From contig NZ_FUZA01000008.1 of NCBI RefSeq assembly GCF_900167945.1, positions 186,001 to 250,000 on the forward strand: a stretch of DNA of 64,000 bases, given 5' to 3'. This document shows, in pieces, positions 53,249-62,741 of this stretch (position 1 is the stretch's first letter; every line of letters starts with the position of its first letter). The notes beneath the pieces were generated by a model. It worked only from the letters and a program-made list of their open reading frames with translations. It was not told the origin of the DNA and ran no database searches. The position numbers and the translations under genes were made by a program. The stretch comes from Dyadobacter psychrophilus. Its GTDB lineage: Bacteria; Bacteroidota; Bacteroidia; Cytophagales; Spirosomataceae.

Positions 53249-53959
53249 ATGAGCACCGCCAAATCTGCCGCGTCAGCCCCCAAAGTTCTAGTTGTTGACG
53301 ACGACTCTGATATTGTTGAACTTCTCGAATATAATTTAATCAAGGAAGGATATTCGGTAGTTACTGCTTCCAATGGCAAGAAAGCAATCGAAATCGCCAA
53401 GACTTTTATTCCCGATCTGATATTGCTGGATATTATGATGCCACAACTCGATGGCATTGAAACCGGCCGCATTTTGCGCAGCAATCCCGAAATCAAAAAC
53501 ACATACATTCTTTTCTTAACAGCCAGATCGGAGGAATATTCTGAGGTTGCGGCTTTTGATGTGGGCGCTGACGATTACATTACCAAGCCTATCAAACCCC
53601 GGGCGCTGATGAGCCGCATTAATGCACTATTCCGTCGCGAAGCCCAGAAAGCAGAATCAGGTGACCAGATCGACATTCTCGACCTGACCATTAACCGGAA
53701 AAATTACACAGTTACGCAAGGTTCTGAAAAGTCAATTGTGCTTCCTAAGAAGGAATTTGAACTGTTGTTTTTTCTTGCTCAGACGCCTAATAAAGTCTTT
53801 AACCGGGACGAATTGTTGCAAAAAATCTGGGGAGCCGACATTTACGTTCTGGAAAGAACCGTCGACGTTCACATCAGAAAGTTACGCGAAAAGTTGGGTG
53901 ACCGTTACATCAAAACCCTCAAGGGCGTTGGTTATATGTTCAGTAACGAGCAGGAATAA
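53249..53959 (+). CDS. OmpR/PhoB family response regulator
   Basis: A 236-residue two-component regulator. The receiver domain begins KVLVVDDDSD (acidic pocket D17-D19) with phospho-acceptor Asp61 in LILLDIMMPQLDG, then FLTARSE and YITKPIKP (Thr and Lys switch residues). The C-terminal winged helix is clear: KKEFELLFFLAQTPNKVFNRDELLQKIWG and RTVDVHIRKLREKLGDRYIKTLKGVGYMF. It resembles PhoB-like regulators of Bacteroidota. No histidine kinase is encoded next to it in this window, so its partner lies elsewhere. It converges on the AsmA-like gene with a two-base gap. Confidence 0.93.
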   Translation: MSTAKSAASAPKVLVVDDDSDIVELLEYNLIKEGYSVVTASNGKKAIEIAKTFIPDLILLDIMMPQLDGIETGRILRSNPEIKNTYILFLTARSEEYSEVAAFDVGADDYITKPIKPRALMSRINALFRREAQKAESGDQIDILDLTINRKNYTVTQGSEKSIVLPKKEFELLFFLAQTPNKVFNRDELLQKIWGADIYVLERTVDVHIRKLREKLGDRYIKTLKGVGYMFSNEQE

Positions 53960-53961
53960 CA

Positions 53962-56457
53962 TTATTTTTCAATCAGGTCGGGGTTAATCTCCGGCTCGTC
54001 TTTTTTGTCTTTATCCTTATCTTTCTTTTTACGGAATGCAAGCTTGATATTCACTTCACCGTTTTCATCAATCGCGCGAAGAAAGATTTTAGAGCCTTGT
54101 TTTTTCTCTTCATTATTTGGATCAAGCACGTAAGTTGAGTCCCGTTTTTTGAGGTTACTCAGTGGGATTTGAATGTTGATGTCGGTTTTCTTGCCAAAAC
54201 TGTAAATGCCATCAATGTAAAGCGTGACCACATTGGACTCGATTTCCATGGGCGCGATCTCGATCTCCTGGCCGCTCAATTTGAAGTCGTTACGAATGGG
54301 CGCAAATTTCACCCGTTCGAAATTACGCCTTTTAAAAATCAGCTTTTTCATTTTCATGAATGGCTCGAAATTCAGGATATAGGCATTGGTAAGGTCAATC
54401 CGCAACAAGCCTTTCATTGTGGAGGGAACAAGCCGGACATTGTTATTAAGCCGCGATTCGAAGCTGAAATCCGTGTTCAAGATCCCTTTTAAATTCTGGT
54501 GCGTAAGGGTTTTTTGTCCAAAATCATCAAAAGAGTAAAAAACAGAATGCACATCCGCATTCGATATTTTGCCCCGCATGGCAAGGTGAGGCAACTGGCT
54601 CGAACCCGAGTTGTCCATTTCGCCGGCAATCCTGACATTACCGGCACCAAAAGCCTTCATGACAAAATACTCAATGCTTACCGCATTGTTTTTAATTGTA
54701 AACTGGCCCTTCACATCTCTTGCTGTGAAATTCTTGTAATTGAGCTTCTTAGCATCCAGTTTGGCCACAATTTGCATTTGGTCTATGGCATCGTCCAGCA
54801 ATTCAACCAGTTTCAGCTTCTTCTTGTTTTTCTTAACAACCTGTCGTGGCGCAAGCAGCGTTTCCAGCCAGTTCATTTTCCAATTTGGAATATTAATGTC
54901 CACATTCGCCCGGAGCGGCTTGGGGGACCCGAACAGATAAGGTATCAAATCGAGCACTTTTCCCCTGATGTACAACATATTCTGTCCGTCGGAAAGGCTT
55001 AGATCGGGAAACACAAATGCTTTCTCATTGAATGTGAAATCCCCCTTTATTTTTTTCAAATGAACCTGCCGGGGCAAATAATCCATAGAAATGTTGTTAA
55101 TCGAGACTTTCCCACTCAATTTCCCATTAAAGCGGTCGCGGCGTGGATCGTAAAAATTCTTTAAACTGCCGTCAAAATTGAATTCAATCTTAGCACTTCC
55201 GTTTTTAAAACGATAGCGCGCCGGGTCCAAAAGCTGATCGAGATTAGTAGAATCCGCATCAATGTTTCCGTTGATCCGGGCAACCGGGTTTTGAAAATTG
55301 GTAACGGCAATGGACATTCGGAACGGGATCGTCTCGAAGTTGCCTTTAACGTCCTTTGCAGTCACACGCGAATTAAGAGGCCCGGGCACTTCTGTTGTAT
55401 CAGCTTGATTGGTAAAGTTACCTTCTGCCTGCATATTCCTCAAAACACCAACCGGCAGACTATACTGAAACGTGTCCGTCTTGAAATATACGTCAACATG
55501 GGGCTGCACCAAACTGGCAATTTGCCCCTTGACACGCACCTTCGTATCTACTTCGGTTTGAATCCCAATGGAATCAATTTGCTCCTTGATCCTCCGGTTT
55601 AACAACGGAAGGGCATTTTTGATGGGAATTTTCTTGGCCTCAAAATTCAATGTAAATTGTTTTACAGAATCAGCAAAGTCGAATATTCCATTGATCCCTA
55701 TCTGGTCATTGGTAGCACTCTCCAATACAGACGGATAAATTTTCAGCTGTTTCTTGTCGGCGTCATAAGCGAGTGCAAGTCCCAGCCTGGCTTCCTGATT
55801 CATTAAAAAACCACCCTTCTTGGGCTTGAAAGTGAGCTGATTAAACAAAATGGCACCATTAAGGCTTGCATTTGTAGTTGAATCGGTGGTTGTAATGATA
55901 TTTGTCACGTCATGGATCAATGCGCCGTAAAATTTCTGCTTAACCGAGTCGGAATAACTGACTGCAAAGTTGACAAAACGCATATTGCCCAGCTTTTTCA
56001 TGATGTCGCCATTTCCCTTAGGATCCTTTTTCTTCTTATCCTTCGAATCATTTTTGAAAATGCTGAGATTGGAATAGCCGTCCTTTTGAACAAACAATTT
56101 CATCGTCCCATTTTCCAGAATAAGATTTTTGATCTTGATATTTCCTTTATAAAAGCCGGCGAGATCCAATGCAATGTGCATTTGTTCGGCTTCCAGAAAC
56201 GGCTTTTTATGAACCTGATAAAGGCTGTCGGTAAGTTTAACGCTTGTTAATGTGAAGTTTAATCCAAAAGAGCCGCTGAAAGGCCGGAATTTAAAGTCTT
56301 CAATTTCAAGATTCCCATTTAGATTCTCATTGACGAATCCCTTTGCTTTTTCGAAAATGTTATCCCTGTTTCTGTAAACCCATATCTCAACTGCTCCGAA
56401 AAGAAAAAATGCACACAGGGCAATTATTCCAAAGATTTTTAAAATTCTTGCAAACAT
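53962..56457 (-). CDS. AsmA family (DUF748-like) envelope protein
   Basis: An 831-residue protein with one N-terminal membrane anchor (IFGIIALCAFFLFGAVEIWVY, residues 8-28). A long beta-rich periplasmic body follows, with the AsmA-style opening FVNENLNGNLEIEDFKFRPFSGSFGLNFTLTSVKLTD. Later blocks KGNIKIKNLILENGTMKLFV, VRIAGEMDN, IRGKVLDL and KGLLRIDLTNAYILNFEPF continue the pattern of repeating beta-groove proteins. Members are thought to form bridges that carry lipid across the periplasm or to tune outer-membrane assembly. The C-terminus is highly charged (KKDKDKDKKDEPE). It diverges from lysS. Confidence 0.85.
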   Translation of the reverse strand: MFARILKIFGIIALCAFFLFGAVEIWVYRNRDNIFEKAKGFVNENLNGNLEIEDFKFRPFSGSFGLNFTLTSVKLTDSLYQVHKKPFLEAEQMHIALDLAGFYKGNIKIKNLILENGTMKLFVQKDGYSNLSIFKNDSKDKKKKDPKGNGDIMKKLGNMRFVNFAVSYSDSVKQKFYGALIHDVTNIITTTDSTTNASLNGAILFNQLTFKPKKGGFLMNQEARLGLALAYDADKKQLKIYPSVLESATNDQIGINGIFDFADSVKQFTLNFEAKKIPIKNALPLLNRRIKEQIDSIGIQTEVDTKVRVKGQIASLVQPHVDVYFKTDTFQYSLPVGVLRNMQAEGNFTNQADTTEVPGPLNSRVTAKDVKGNFETIPFRMSIAVTNFQNPVARINGNIDADSTNLDQLLDPARYRFKNGSAKIEFNFDGSLKNFYDPRRDRFNGKLSGKVSINNISMDYLPRQVHLKKIKGDFTFNEKAFVFPDLSLSDGQNMLYIRGKVLDLIPYLFGSPKPLRANVDINIPNWKMNWLETLLAPRQVVKKNKKKLKLVELLDDAIDQMQIVAKLDAKKLNYKNFTARDVKGQFTIKNNAVSIEYFVMKAFGAGNVRIAGEMDNSGSSQLPHLAMRGKISNADVHSVFYSFDDFGQKTLTHQNLKGILNTDFSFESRLNNNVRLVPSTMKGLLRIDLTNAYILNFEPFMKMKKLIFKRRNFERVKFAPIRNDFKLSGQEIEIAPMEIESNVVTLYIDGIYSFGKKTDINIQIPLSNLKKRDSTYVLDPNNEEKKQGSKIFLRAIDENGEVNIKLAFRKKKDKDKDKKDEPEINPDLIEK

Positions 56458-56614
56458 GAAAAGAGGGATTTAACACGATTAACGCCGACAGCTTGAATAT
56501 CAAAATCCGTATCTGCCATTAAACAATTTATTAATAACGTGCCAGCACATATACGTTTACAACGAACGATTGTATGTTAATGGTTTCATCCTCGTTATTC
56601 ACCGCAAAATATAG

Positions 56615-56622
56615 TACTTTTG
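56615..56622 (+). promoter_or_regulatory. Probable -7 box upstream of lysS
   Basis: TACTTTTG matches TAnnTTTG and lies 52 bases before the chosen lysS start. The -33 position has no good TTTG. Confidence 0.4.
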
Positions 56623-56674
56623 CGGACTCTTTTCGAACATTGAGGTTGTCGTTTTCAAACTATTGCTGTCAAAA

Positions 56675-58390
56675 ATGCTATTAAGCGAACAGGAAATATT
56701 GCGCAGACAGAAGCGCGAAGAACTAATGCGGTTGGGCATTGAGCCTTATCCTGCCGAAGAATTTGTGGTTAACACGTACGCCGCAGACATTGTTAAGAAC
56801 TACGAAAACAATAAAATAGATTATAAACACGTCACAATGGCCGGACGGCTGATGGGTTTCCGGATTATGGGAAGCGCTGCATTTGCCGAGTTTCAGGACA
56901 GCACCGGACGTGTGCAATTATATTTCCGCAGGGACGATCTTTGTCCCGGGGAAGACAAGACGCTTTATAACACGGTCTTTAAAAAACTGCTGGACATTGG
57001 CGATATCATTGGTGTTCAAGGCTTTGTGTTTACCACGCAAACCGGCGAAATATCTGTGCACGTTCAGGAGTTTAAGATTTTAAATAAATCACTTCGCCCG
57101 CTTCCCGTTGTAAAACGTGATGAAGATGGCAATATTCATGACGGTTTTACGGATCCGGAACTGCGCTATCGCCAGCGTTATGTGGATTTGATCGTGAATC
57201 CGGAAGTCCGTGAGATTTTTATCAAAAGAGCCCGGATCATTACGACCATGCGTTCGTATTTTGATTCAAAAGGCTGGCTCGAAGTGGAAACGCCTGTTTT
57301 GCAGAGCATTCACGGCGGTGCGGCTGCCAGGCCGTTTGAAACCCATCACAATTCTCTGGATATGAAACTGTTCCTGCGAATTGCGACGGAACTGCATTTG
57401 AAAAGATTGATAGTAGGCGGTTTTGAGGGGGTTTATGAATTTGGAAAGCTGTTCCGAAACGAAGGAATGGACCGGACGCACAACCCTGAGTTTACGACCG
57501 TTGAATTATATGTTGCTTACAAGGATTACCTGTGGATGATGCGCATGACCGAGCAGTTGCTCGAGCAAGTCGCCATTGCAGTTAACGGAACGCCTATTGC
57601 AAAATTCGGAGAAACAGAGCTGGATTTTACCGGCCCTTATCCTCGGTTGAGCATTACCGACGCCATCAAACAATACACGGGTCTGGATGTTGACGCACTC
57701 GATGAAAATGCGATCCGCGAGCAGTGCCGAGCGTGGGGAATGGAAGTGACGGAAAGCATGGGAAAGGGAAAGTTAATTGACGAGATTTTTGGCGAGAAAG
57801 TGGAAGAAAACATTATTCAGCCAACTTTCATCATTGATCACCCGGTTGAAATGTCGCCATTAACGAAAAAACACCGCACCAAAAAAGGCATGGTCGAGCG
57901 TTTTGAGCTGTTTGTAAATGGTCGAGAGATTGCCAATGCTTACTCTGAGCTGAATGATCCTTTGGAGCAGCGCGAGCGTTTTGAAGATCAGCTTAAACTG
58001 AAAGAACGCGGCGATGACGAAGCCATGGAAATGGACGATGATTTTCTGAGATCGCTTGAATACGGCATGCCGCCAAGTTCAGGAATCGGAATTGGTATTG
58101 ACAGGCTTACGATGTTGCTGACCAATAATACGAGTATTCAGGAAGTGATTTTCTTCCCGCAAATGCGTCCTGAACGCAGGGTGGAAATGGCCAAAGAGCT
58201 GGATTACATCAATGCCGGAGTTCCGGCTGCGTGGGTTCCTGCGTTGCAAAAAATGAACATTCTTACGATTGAACAATTGAAAGCAGCTAATCCGAACAAG
58301 ATATTTAACGATCTGGGGGGAATGCGCAAAAAGCTCAAAATCGAAGAGAAAATGCCTCTTTTGGACGACGTTAAGGCATGGATAGCCTAG
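56675..58390 (+). CDS. lysS: Lysyl-tRNA synthetase, class II, with C-terminal extension
   Basis: Charges tRNA-Lys. The start at 56675 (MLLSEQEILRRQKREELMRLGIEPYP) is an ATG matching the usual LysRS N-terminus; a TTG four codons upstream is less likely. The OB fold spans about residues 55-145 (VTMAGRLMGFRIMGSAAFAEFQD). The catalytic core has motif 2 FRNEGMDRTHNPEFT (about 266-280) and motif 3 GIGIGIDRLTML (about 468-480). At 571 residues it is some 65 longer than E. coli LysRS. The extra C-terminal part (GVPAAWVPALQKMNILTIEQLKAANPNKIF) looks like a small helix-hairpin-helix module, as in other Bacteroidota LysRS. It ends at a strong terminator. Confidence 0.95.
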   Translation: MLLSEQEILRRQKREELMRLGIEPYPAEEFVVNTYAADIVKNYENNKIDYKHVTMAGRLMGFRIMGSAAFAEFQDSTGRVQLYFRRDDLCPGEDKTLYNTVFKKLLDIGDIIGVQGFVFTTQTGEISVHVQEFKILNKSLRPLPVVKRDEDGNIHDGFTDPELRYRQRYVDLIVNPEVREIFIKRARIITTMRSYFDSKGWLEVETPVLQSIHGGAAARPFETHHNSLDMKLFLRIATELHLKRLIVGGFEGVYEFGKLFRNEGMDRTHNPEFTTVELYVAYKDYLWMMRMTEQLLEQVAIAVNGTPIAKFGETELDFTGPYPRLSITDAIKQYTGLDVDALDENAIREQCRAWGMEVTESMGKGKLIDEIFGEKVEENIIQPTFIIDHPVEMSPLTKKHRTKKGMVERFELFVNGREIANAYSELNDPLEQRERFEDQLKLKERGDDEAMEMDDDFLRSLEYGMPPSSGIGIGIDRLTMLLTNNTSIQEVIFFPQMRPERRVEMAKELDYINAGVPAAWVPALQKMNILTIEQLKAANPNKIFNDLGGMRKKLKIEEKMPLLDDVKAWIA

Positions 58391-58395
58391 TTTAT

Positions 58396-58436
58396 AAATG
58401 AAAAATGCCGTCCTGATAGAACGGCATTTTTCATTT
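58396..58436. terminator. Strong terminator after lysS
   Basis: AAATGAAAAATGCCGT (58396-58411) pairs perfectly over 16 bases with ACGGCATTTTTCATTT (58421-58436), with a nine-base loop. It lies between convergent lysS and the cold-shock gene and can serve both strands. Confidence 0.9.
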
Positions 58437-58454
58437 CCTGCAAAAAAAATACGA

Positions 58455-58649
58455 TTATATCTTTTTTACCTGCACAGCGTTTAGTCCTTTTTTACCTTCA
58501 ACGACTTCGTATTCCACTTGGTCATTTTCACGGATAGTAAGTCCTCCCAATCCTGTCACATGGACAAAGATGTCTCTGTTTGTGTCGTCTTCAACGATGA
58601 AGCCGTATCCCTTAGCTTCATTGAAAAATTTTACAGTACCTGTTGGCAT
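58455..58649 (-). CDS. Cold-shock domain protein
   Basis: A 64-residue CspA-family single-strand nucleic acid chaperone. The start at 58649 (MPTGTVKFFNEAKGYGFI) matches the family exactly; the frame stays open upstream but adds a non-conserved hydrophobic leader. RNP1 is KGYGFI (13-18) and RNP2 is DIFVHV (27-32). The protein ends in the expected fifth strand (GLNAVQVKKI). It is monocistronic, with a 350-base gap upstream that may hold a long cold-responsive leader. Confidence 0.96.
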   Translation of the reverse strand: MPTGTVKFFNEAKGYGFIVEDDTNRDIFVHVTGLGGLTIRENDQVEYEVVEGKKGLNAVQVKKI

Positions 58650-58999
58650 AATGGTTGAATAAAAAAATTGAAATAAGGTGAAAATACAAAAGAATTGTAA
58701 GCGTTTCAATCAAAAGCCCAAAGTGCTTAACCAAATAAATTGAGGGAGGCTCAACGCATTGGTAAAAGAAACTTGGAATTTTTCATCAAGACATCTCGAT
58801 TATAATGAACAACTTACAAAATCTTCAATCACAAAGAAACAAAAATTGTTTGTAAAACAATTTATTTGAATAAAGAATTTGAAAATTTACGAGTTAGCGG
58901 TATTTTGCCATTTCGCCTTGTTTTAGAGGAAATTTGGAACACTGAATTGTATATGCGGGTAAAAATCCTTAATTATGAAGTAATTATTGGAAAAAAGGT
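58650..58999. other. AT-rich intergenic region upstream of the cold-shock gene
   Basis: 350 bases between divergent cold-shock and PspC genes. I see no supported gene. It is very AT-rich between about 58800 and 58890, and promoters for both genes should lie here, but no full TAnnTTTG match in a sensible place was found. A long structured leader on the minus-strand cold-shock transcript is possible but not shown. Confidence 0.4.
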
Positions 59000-59221
59000 A
59001 TGAGCAAACTTCGGTATTACGTTGAAGACCAGATATTTGGTGTATGCGCAAAATTGGGCGAAAAGCTTAATTTCCCGGCTAGCAGCGTCCGGTTATACTT
59101 TATATATGCCACTTTCATGACCTTCGGATCGCCCATTATTCTCTATCTGGTGCTTGCATTCTGGATGGAACTGCAAAAACACTGGCGCCGTCACAACAGT
59201 CCTACGATTTGGGAACTGTAG
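59000..59221 (+). CDS. PspC domain membrane protein
   Basis: A 73-residue PspC-family protein. The opening VEDQIFGVCAKLGEKLNFPASSVRLYFIYATFMTFGS and the single strong membrane segment (IILYLVLAFWM, with the preceding FIYATFMTF as a second short one) fit the domain. In enterobacteria PspC senses membrane stress; stand-alone short PspC proteins in Bacteroidota have no assigned partner. Its 3' end overlaps that of the convergent glycosyltransferase gene by 20 bases. Confidence 0.88.
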   Translation: MSKLRYYVEDQIFGVCAKLGEKLNFPASSVRLYFIYATFMTFGSPIILYLVLAFWMELQKHWRRHNSPTIWEL

Positions 59222-60236
59222 TTTTATTCATATTAATCCCGGTCAACTGACCAAAACGGTGCTTTCCCAGCACAAAATACTCCCACACAATGCTCCTGTA
59301 ATAAAGCGGAGCGCGATATGAGGTTCTTTTTGTTGTTTTAATAAGCGAAGGAATCATCCTGTAAAAGGCGAAATGCGCTCTTATAATAGCAATAACGTCC
59401 GGCCACGCACCAGTCGCCATGAAACGTACGCTTGAAATTCCGTCTAATAATAACCTGATAAAGACCGTTTTCCATCTTCTGCCTTTGGGAAGATTTTTGA
59501 AAAGCATAATCAGGTTGTTTCGGTAATTCAGAAAAGTTTTTCTTGGATTGGACTTATGTAAAGTCCCGCCTCCTACATGATAAACCACTGATTTTCCGCA
59601 ATATGTGATCCGATACTGCATATTCAGCAATCGCCAGCAAAGGTCGATTTCCTCCATATGCGCGAAAAACGATTCATCGAAACCCGCAGCACGATGGAAG
59701 GCGGATGCACGCACAAACAGACAAGCGCCCGTTGCCCAAAACACATCCTGCTCGTCATCAAACTGGCCCAAATCCTCTTCCCTTGTATCAAAAATGCGTC
59801 CTCTGCAAAACGGATAACCCAGATAATCCATATAGCCACCGGCTGCTCCTGCATATTCAAAGTGCGTTGGCAGGTCATAAGCACGGATTTTTGGCTGGCA
59901 GGCCGCAATTCTGTCATCAGAGTCCATAAAAGAAATCACAGGTTGAATCCAGTTCTCTGTGACCTCAATATCGGAGTTCAGTAAAATGTAGTAATCTGAT
60001 GTAATGCGCTGTAAAGCATCATTATAGCCCCCCGCGTAACCTTTATTTTCGGAGATTGTCAGCGTGTTCAATTCGGGATATACTGCGTTCAACCAATCGA
60101 GCGACTGGTCCGTGGACGCGTTGTCAGCTATCCAAACTGCATAGCCTTCTGAATACTTTAAGACGTTGGGGAGGAATTTTTCGAGGTGGTGTCTGCCGTT
60201 ATAATTCAGGATGACAATCGCAACAGTCGGAGCCAT
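59202..60236 (-). CDS. GT2 family glycosyltransferase
   Basis: A 344-residue GT-A fold sugar transferase. VAIVILNYNGRHHLEKFLPNVL (residues 5-26) opens the nucleotide-binding domain. WIADNASTDQSLDWL and YYILLNSDIEVTENW hold the Asp-rich metal site (NSD as DxD equivalent, about residues 87-89). RAAGFDESFFAHMEEIDLCWRL is the typical acceptor-side ED(E) motif. It resembles rhamnosyltransferase-like enzymes; no specific sugar can be assigned. It lies 11 bases after ybaB and is probably co-transcribed with it. Confidence 0.92.
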   Translation of the reverse strand: MAPTVAIVILNYNGRHHLEKFLPNVLKYSEGYAVWIADNASTDQSLDWLNAVYPELNTLTISENKGYAGGYNDALQRITSDYYILLNSDIEVTENWIQPVISFMDSDDRIAACQPKIRAYDLPTHFEYAGAAGGYMDYLGYPFCRGRIFDTREEDLGQFDDEQDVFWATGACLFVRASAFHRAAGFDESFFAHMEEIDLCWRLLNMQYRITYCGKSVVYHVGGGTLHKSNPRKTFLNYRNNLIMLFKNLPKGRRWKTVFIRLLLDGISSVRFMATGAWPDVIAIIRAHFAFYRMIPSLIKTTKRTSYRAPLYYRSIVWEYFVLGKHRFGQLTGINMNKTTVPKS

Positions 60237-60247
60237 TAATGATGTGG

Positions 60248-60595
60248 TTATTTCATAAACCCTCCCAGGTCAAGTCCTGGAATGTTAGGAAGCACACCAT
60301 CCGTTGCTTTCTGCAAGTGCTCTTTAATTTTTGGTTCAATGTCGTCCAATGCTTTGTTGACTGCAGCAACAATCAGATCCTGCAACATTTCCTTGTCATC
60401 GGGATTAACAAGGTCCTTATCAATATCCAAGCCAATTAATGCTTTTTGTCCGTTTACTGTCGCTTTCACCATTCCGCCGCCCGACTCAGCAACCTGAGTA
60501 ATGGTAACCAATGAATCCTGCGCTTCTTTCATGCGAGACTGAAGGTCTTTCATTTTGCCCATGAGCCCCATCATATCCGCCATATTACCAAACAT
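60248..60595 (-). CDS. YbaB/EbfC family nucleoid-associated protein
   Basis: A 115-residue small DNA-binding dimer of the YbaB/EbfC family. The N-terminal coiled coil MFGNMADMMGLMGKMKDLQSRMKEAQ is Met-rich, as usual. The core VAESGGGMVKATVNGQKALIGLDIDKDL and DLIVAAVNKALDDIEPKIKEHL are diagnostic. The usual neighbours dnaX and recR are absent. It is the first gene of a short unit with the GT2 enzyme, which has no obvious functional link. Confidence 0.93.
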   Translation of the reverse strand: MFGNMADMMGLMGKMKDLQSRMKEAQDSLVTITQVAESGGGMVKATVNGQKALIGLDIDKDLVNPDDKEMLQDLIVAAVNKALDDIEPKIKEHLQKATDGVLPNIPGLDLGGFMK

Positions 60596-60649
60596 ATTCG
60601 TATTAATTAAGTTATGCTATTTATAAAACTATTTTACCGGAAATGGTTC

Positions 60650-62560
60650 CTATCGTAAAAGCATAAATGTACCACTTTTTTCAACAGTTTGATTGATGTC
60701 GTCCACGAAAGTCATTTTGTAAACATACGATCCTACGGGTGCATTTGCCCCGTTAATCGTTCCATCCCAGCCAGTTGCGATATCTTCGGAATGAAAAATA
60801 ACCTCGCCCCAGCGGTTCATAACAGAGAAGTTAAACGACTGAAGCTGGTTAGATTTGGCTTCAAGAATATCATTGTAACCATCGCCATTCGGGCTGAACG
60901 CCTGCGGGACAAAAACGCCCGCACTTCTTTTGTAGTTAATGATGTTCGACAAGCTTTCGAACCCGCCCGGAGTAGAATTTGCCCGAACCTGAAAGTTATA
61001 CTCCAGATCGCTCTGTGCATTCACCTTAATGGTATAATTTGAATTCATTTGAACCGGAATCACTTCCTCGGCAGTGCTGGATCCGGCCTGGATAACATCA
61101 TAACTGGAAGCGCCCGCGAGGATTGGCAATTCAGTTGTCCAGTTAAGTGTAGTCAGATTTTTTGTCAGCAAAATCGTGCACATTGGCTCCGAAGAAGGGA
61201 CTTTTTGTCCGCAGGAATTCGTATAACTTATCTTATAACAGTAAGATAGCTCATTCGTTTTTACGTCCGGATCAGAATACTCACTTTGATTAAAAAGTGT
61301 AATTATTTTCTTGAACAATGTTGCACCTGCCTCCGCTTTTTCAATAGTAAGGTCATAAGTGCTGTTTGGTCCGGCACCCGGAACATTTGCTTTGATGGTT
61401 ACCGAACGGTCGCCGTCAACAGTAACTGCCGCATCCTTAATAGGCTTGGGGGAAGCAATTTCAGCCTTTACACCAACCGGAGCGGATGTTGAAGTTACGT
61501 CCTTGATCTTGGCAACAACCTGATATTCCGAAAAGCTGCCGCATTGAACATCCTCGTCTGTATAAGTAATGTCATTTATGGAAGTGAAGGTTTTAATGAC
61601 CGTTCCATCCCGCAAAAGGTCGTACGATGTGAAGTCAGCTGCATCCGGATATTTGCTCCAAGTAAGGATATTTTGTCCGTCTTCTGACCGACCAGTTAAC
61701 GTCATGCTGCTATAAACAGGGCTGTCGTTTTTACCGGAACACAAATCCTCCGAAGACAATTTCACCTGATACACCTGGCTTGTAGCCATATTTTTCACAT
61801 CAAAGGGCTGTAAACCGCCGGATGACCTTCTTCCGGCCACAGTATAGTTCGAACCATTGGTGCTGTAACTGATGTCCGTATAAACACCACTTATGCCCTG
61901 ATAATTGATCCTGAGTGTGCCATCACCCCTCATTTCAACTGACTTTATTGCAATGTCATTTAGCTGAGCCTGTTGAAAAGTAATGGGAAGCGAAGTGGCG
62001 CGGCCTTCTGCGCATCCTTTTCCAACATATAATCCGGTTAACAAAGCCGTTGGGCTACTACTAACATCTGCATAATTGTGCTCGATCACCAATGGACTTC
62101 CTTTCTTCCAGATCTCTGTCTTTCCGTCGCCCCATTCAATTTTCACCTCATCGTAGGCTTTCAGGATCGCATCGTCAATTAAACTCAGAAAGATTTTTCC
62201 GCCACCGCATGAAGAATACTGAGGCGTAATTACTCGCGTTTCAAACACCTGGACAGTTTTACAAGCGTAAAATTGGCCTGATGATAATGCACCTTGCTGT
62301 AAAACTGTATATAACCCAGGAAGTGAGTATGTGAAAACAGGGCCTGGTGCGATTTGTGGAGATCTGCCGTTGAAATTAGCATCGTAGCCTACCAAAATCG
62401 GATTCGGGACGGTGTTCGTAACCCGGATCGTCATGGGCGCACAACCTTCTGTTTTATCAATTGTGAAACCTCCCCCACCGCGGTCGCAGAGTCCCTGGGC
62501 CTGTAGTGTTTTGCTGAAAAAAATTAAAATAGAGAAAAGGGATAGTAATGTTAATCTCAT
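60650..62560 (-). CDS. Secreted protein with type B T9SS C-terminal domain
   Basis: A 636-residue exported protein (signal LLSLFSILIFFSKTLQAQG). After the signal comes a Cys-containing PKD-like region (GGGFTIDKTEGCAPMTIRVTNTVPNP and VEHNY-like blocks), then several fibronectin type III-like beta modules. It ends in the gliding-motility-associated C-terminal (CHU_C) domain: VPQAFSPNGDGYNDILEAKS, FSVMNRWGEVIFHSED, GWDGTINGANAPVGSYVYKM. This type B signal directs export through the T9SS to the surface or medium. The following gene upstream on the same strand is a paralogue. Likely an adhesin or surface structural protein; no enzyme motif seen. Confidence 0.9.
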   Translation of the reverse strand: MRLTLLSLFSILIFFSKTLQAQGLCDRGGGGFTIDKTEGCAPMTIRVTNTVPNPILVGYDANFNGRSPQIAPGPVFTYSLPGLYTVLQQGALSSGQFYACKTVQVFETRVITPQYSSCGGGKIFLSLIDDAILKAYDEVKIEWGDGKTEIWKKGSPLVIEHNYADVSSSPTALLTGLYVGKGCAEGRATSLPITFQQAQLNDIAIKSVEMRGDGTLRINYQGISGVYTDISYSTNGSNYTVAGRRSSGGLQPFDVKNMATSQVYQVKLSSEDLCSGKNDSPVYSSMTLTGRSEDGQNILTWSKYPDAADFTSYDLLRDGTVIKTFTSINDITYTDEDVQCGSFSEYQVVAKIKDVTSTSAPVGVKAEIASPKPIKDAAVTVDGDRSVTIKANVPGAGPNSTYDLTIEKAEAGATLFKKIITLFNQSEYSDPDVKTNELSYCYKISYTNSCGQKVPSSEPMCTILLTKNLTTLNWTTELPILAGASSYDVIQAGSSTAEEVIPVQMNSNYTIKVNAQSDLEYNFQVRANSTPGGFESLSNIINYKRSAGVFVPQAFSPNGDGYNDILEAKSNQLQSFNFSVMNRWGEVIFHSEDIATGWDGTINGANAPVGSYVYKMTFVDDINQTVEKSGTFMLLR

Positions 62561-62741
62561 AAGTGTGCAATATTAAGACATGACCTTTTAAAAGACCTCA
62601 TACCGACATGGAGCGATATGAACTATTGATGGTTGTAACAGCGTTACAAAAATAATTTATTTCAAAATGAGAATGGCTCTTAAATATTAAACGGGATTGC
62701 ATTGAAAGTATTATTCTGATTCACAAGCCATTAGAAAAATC

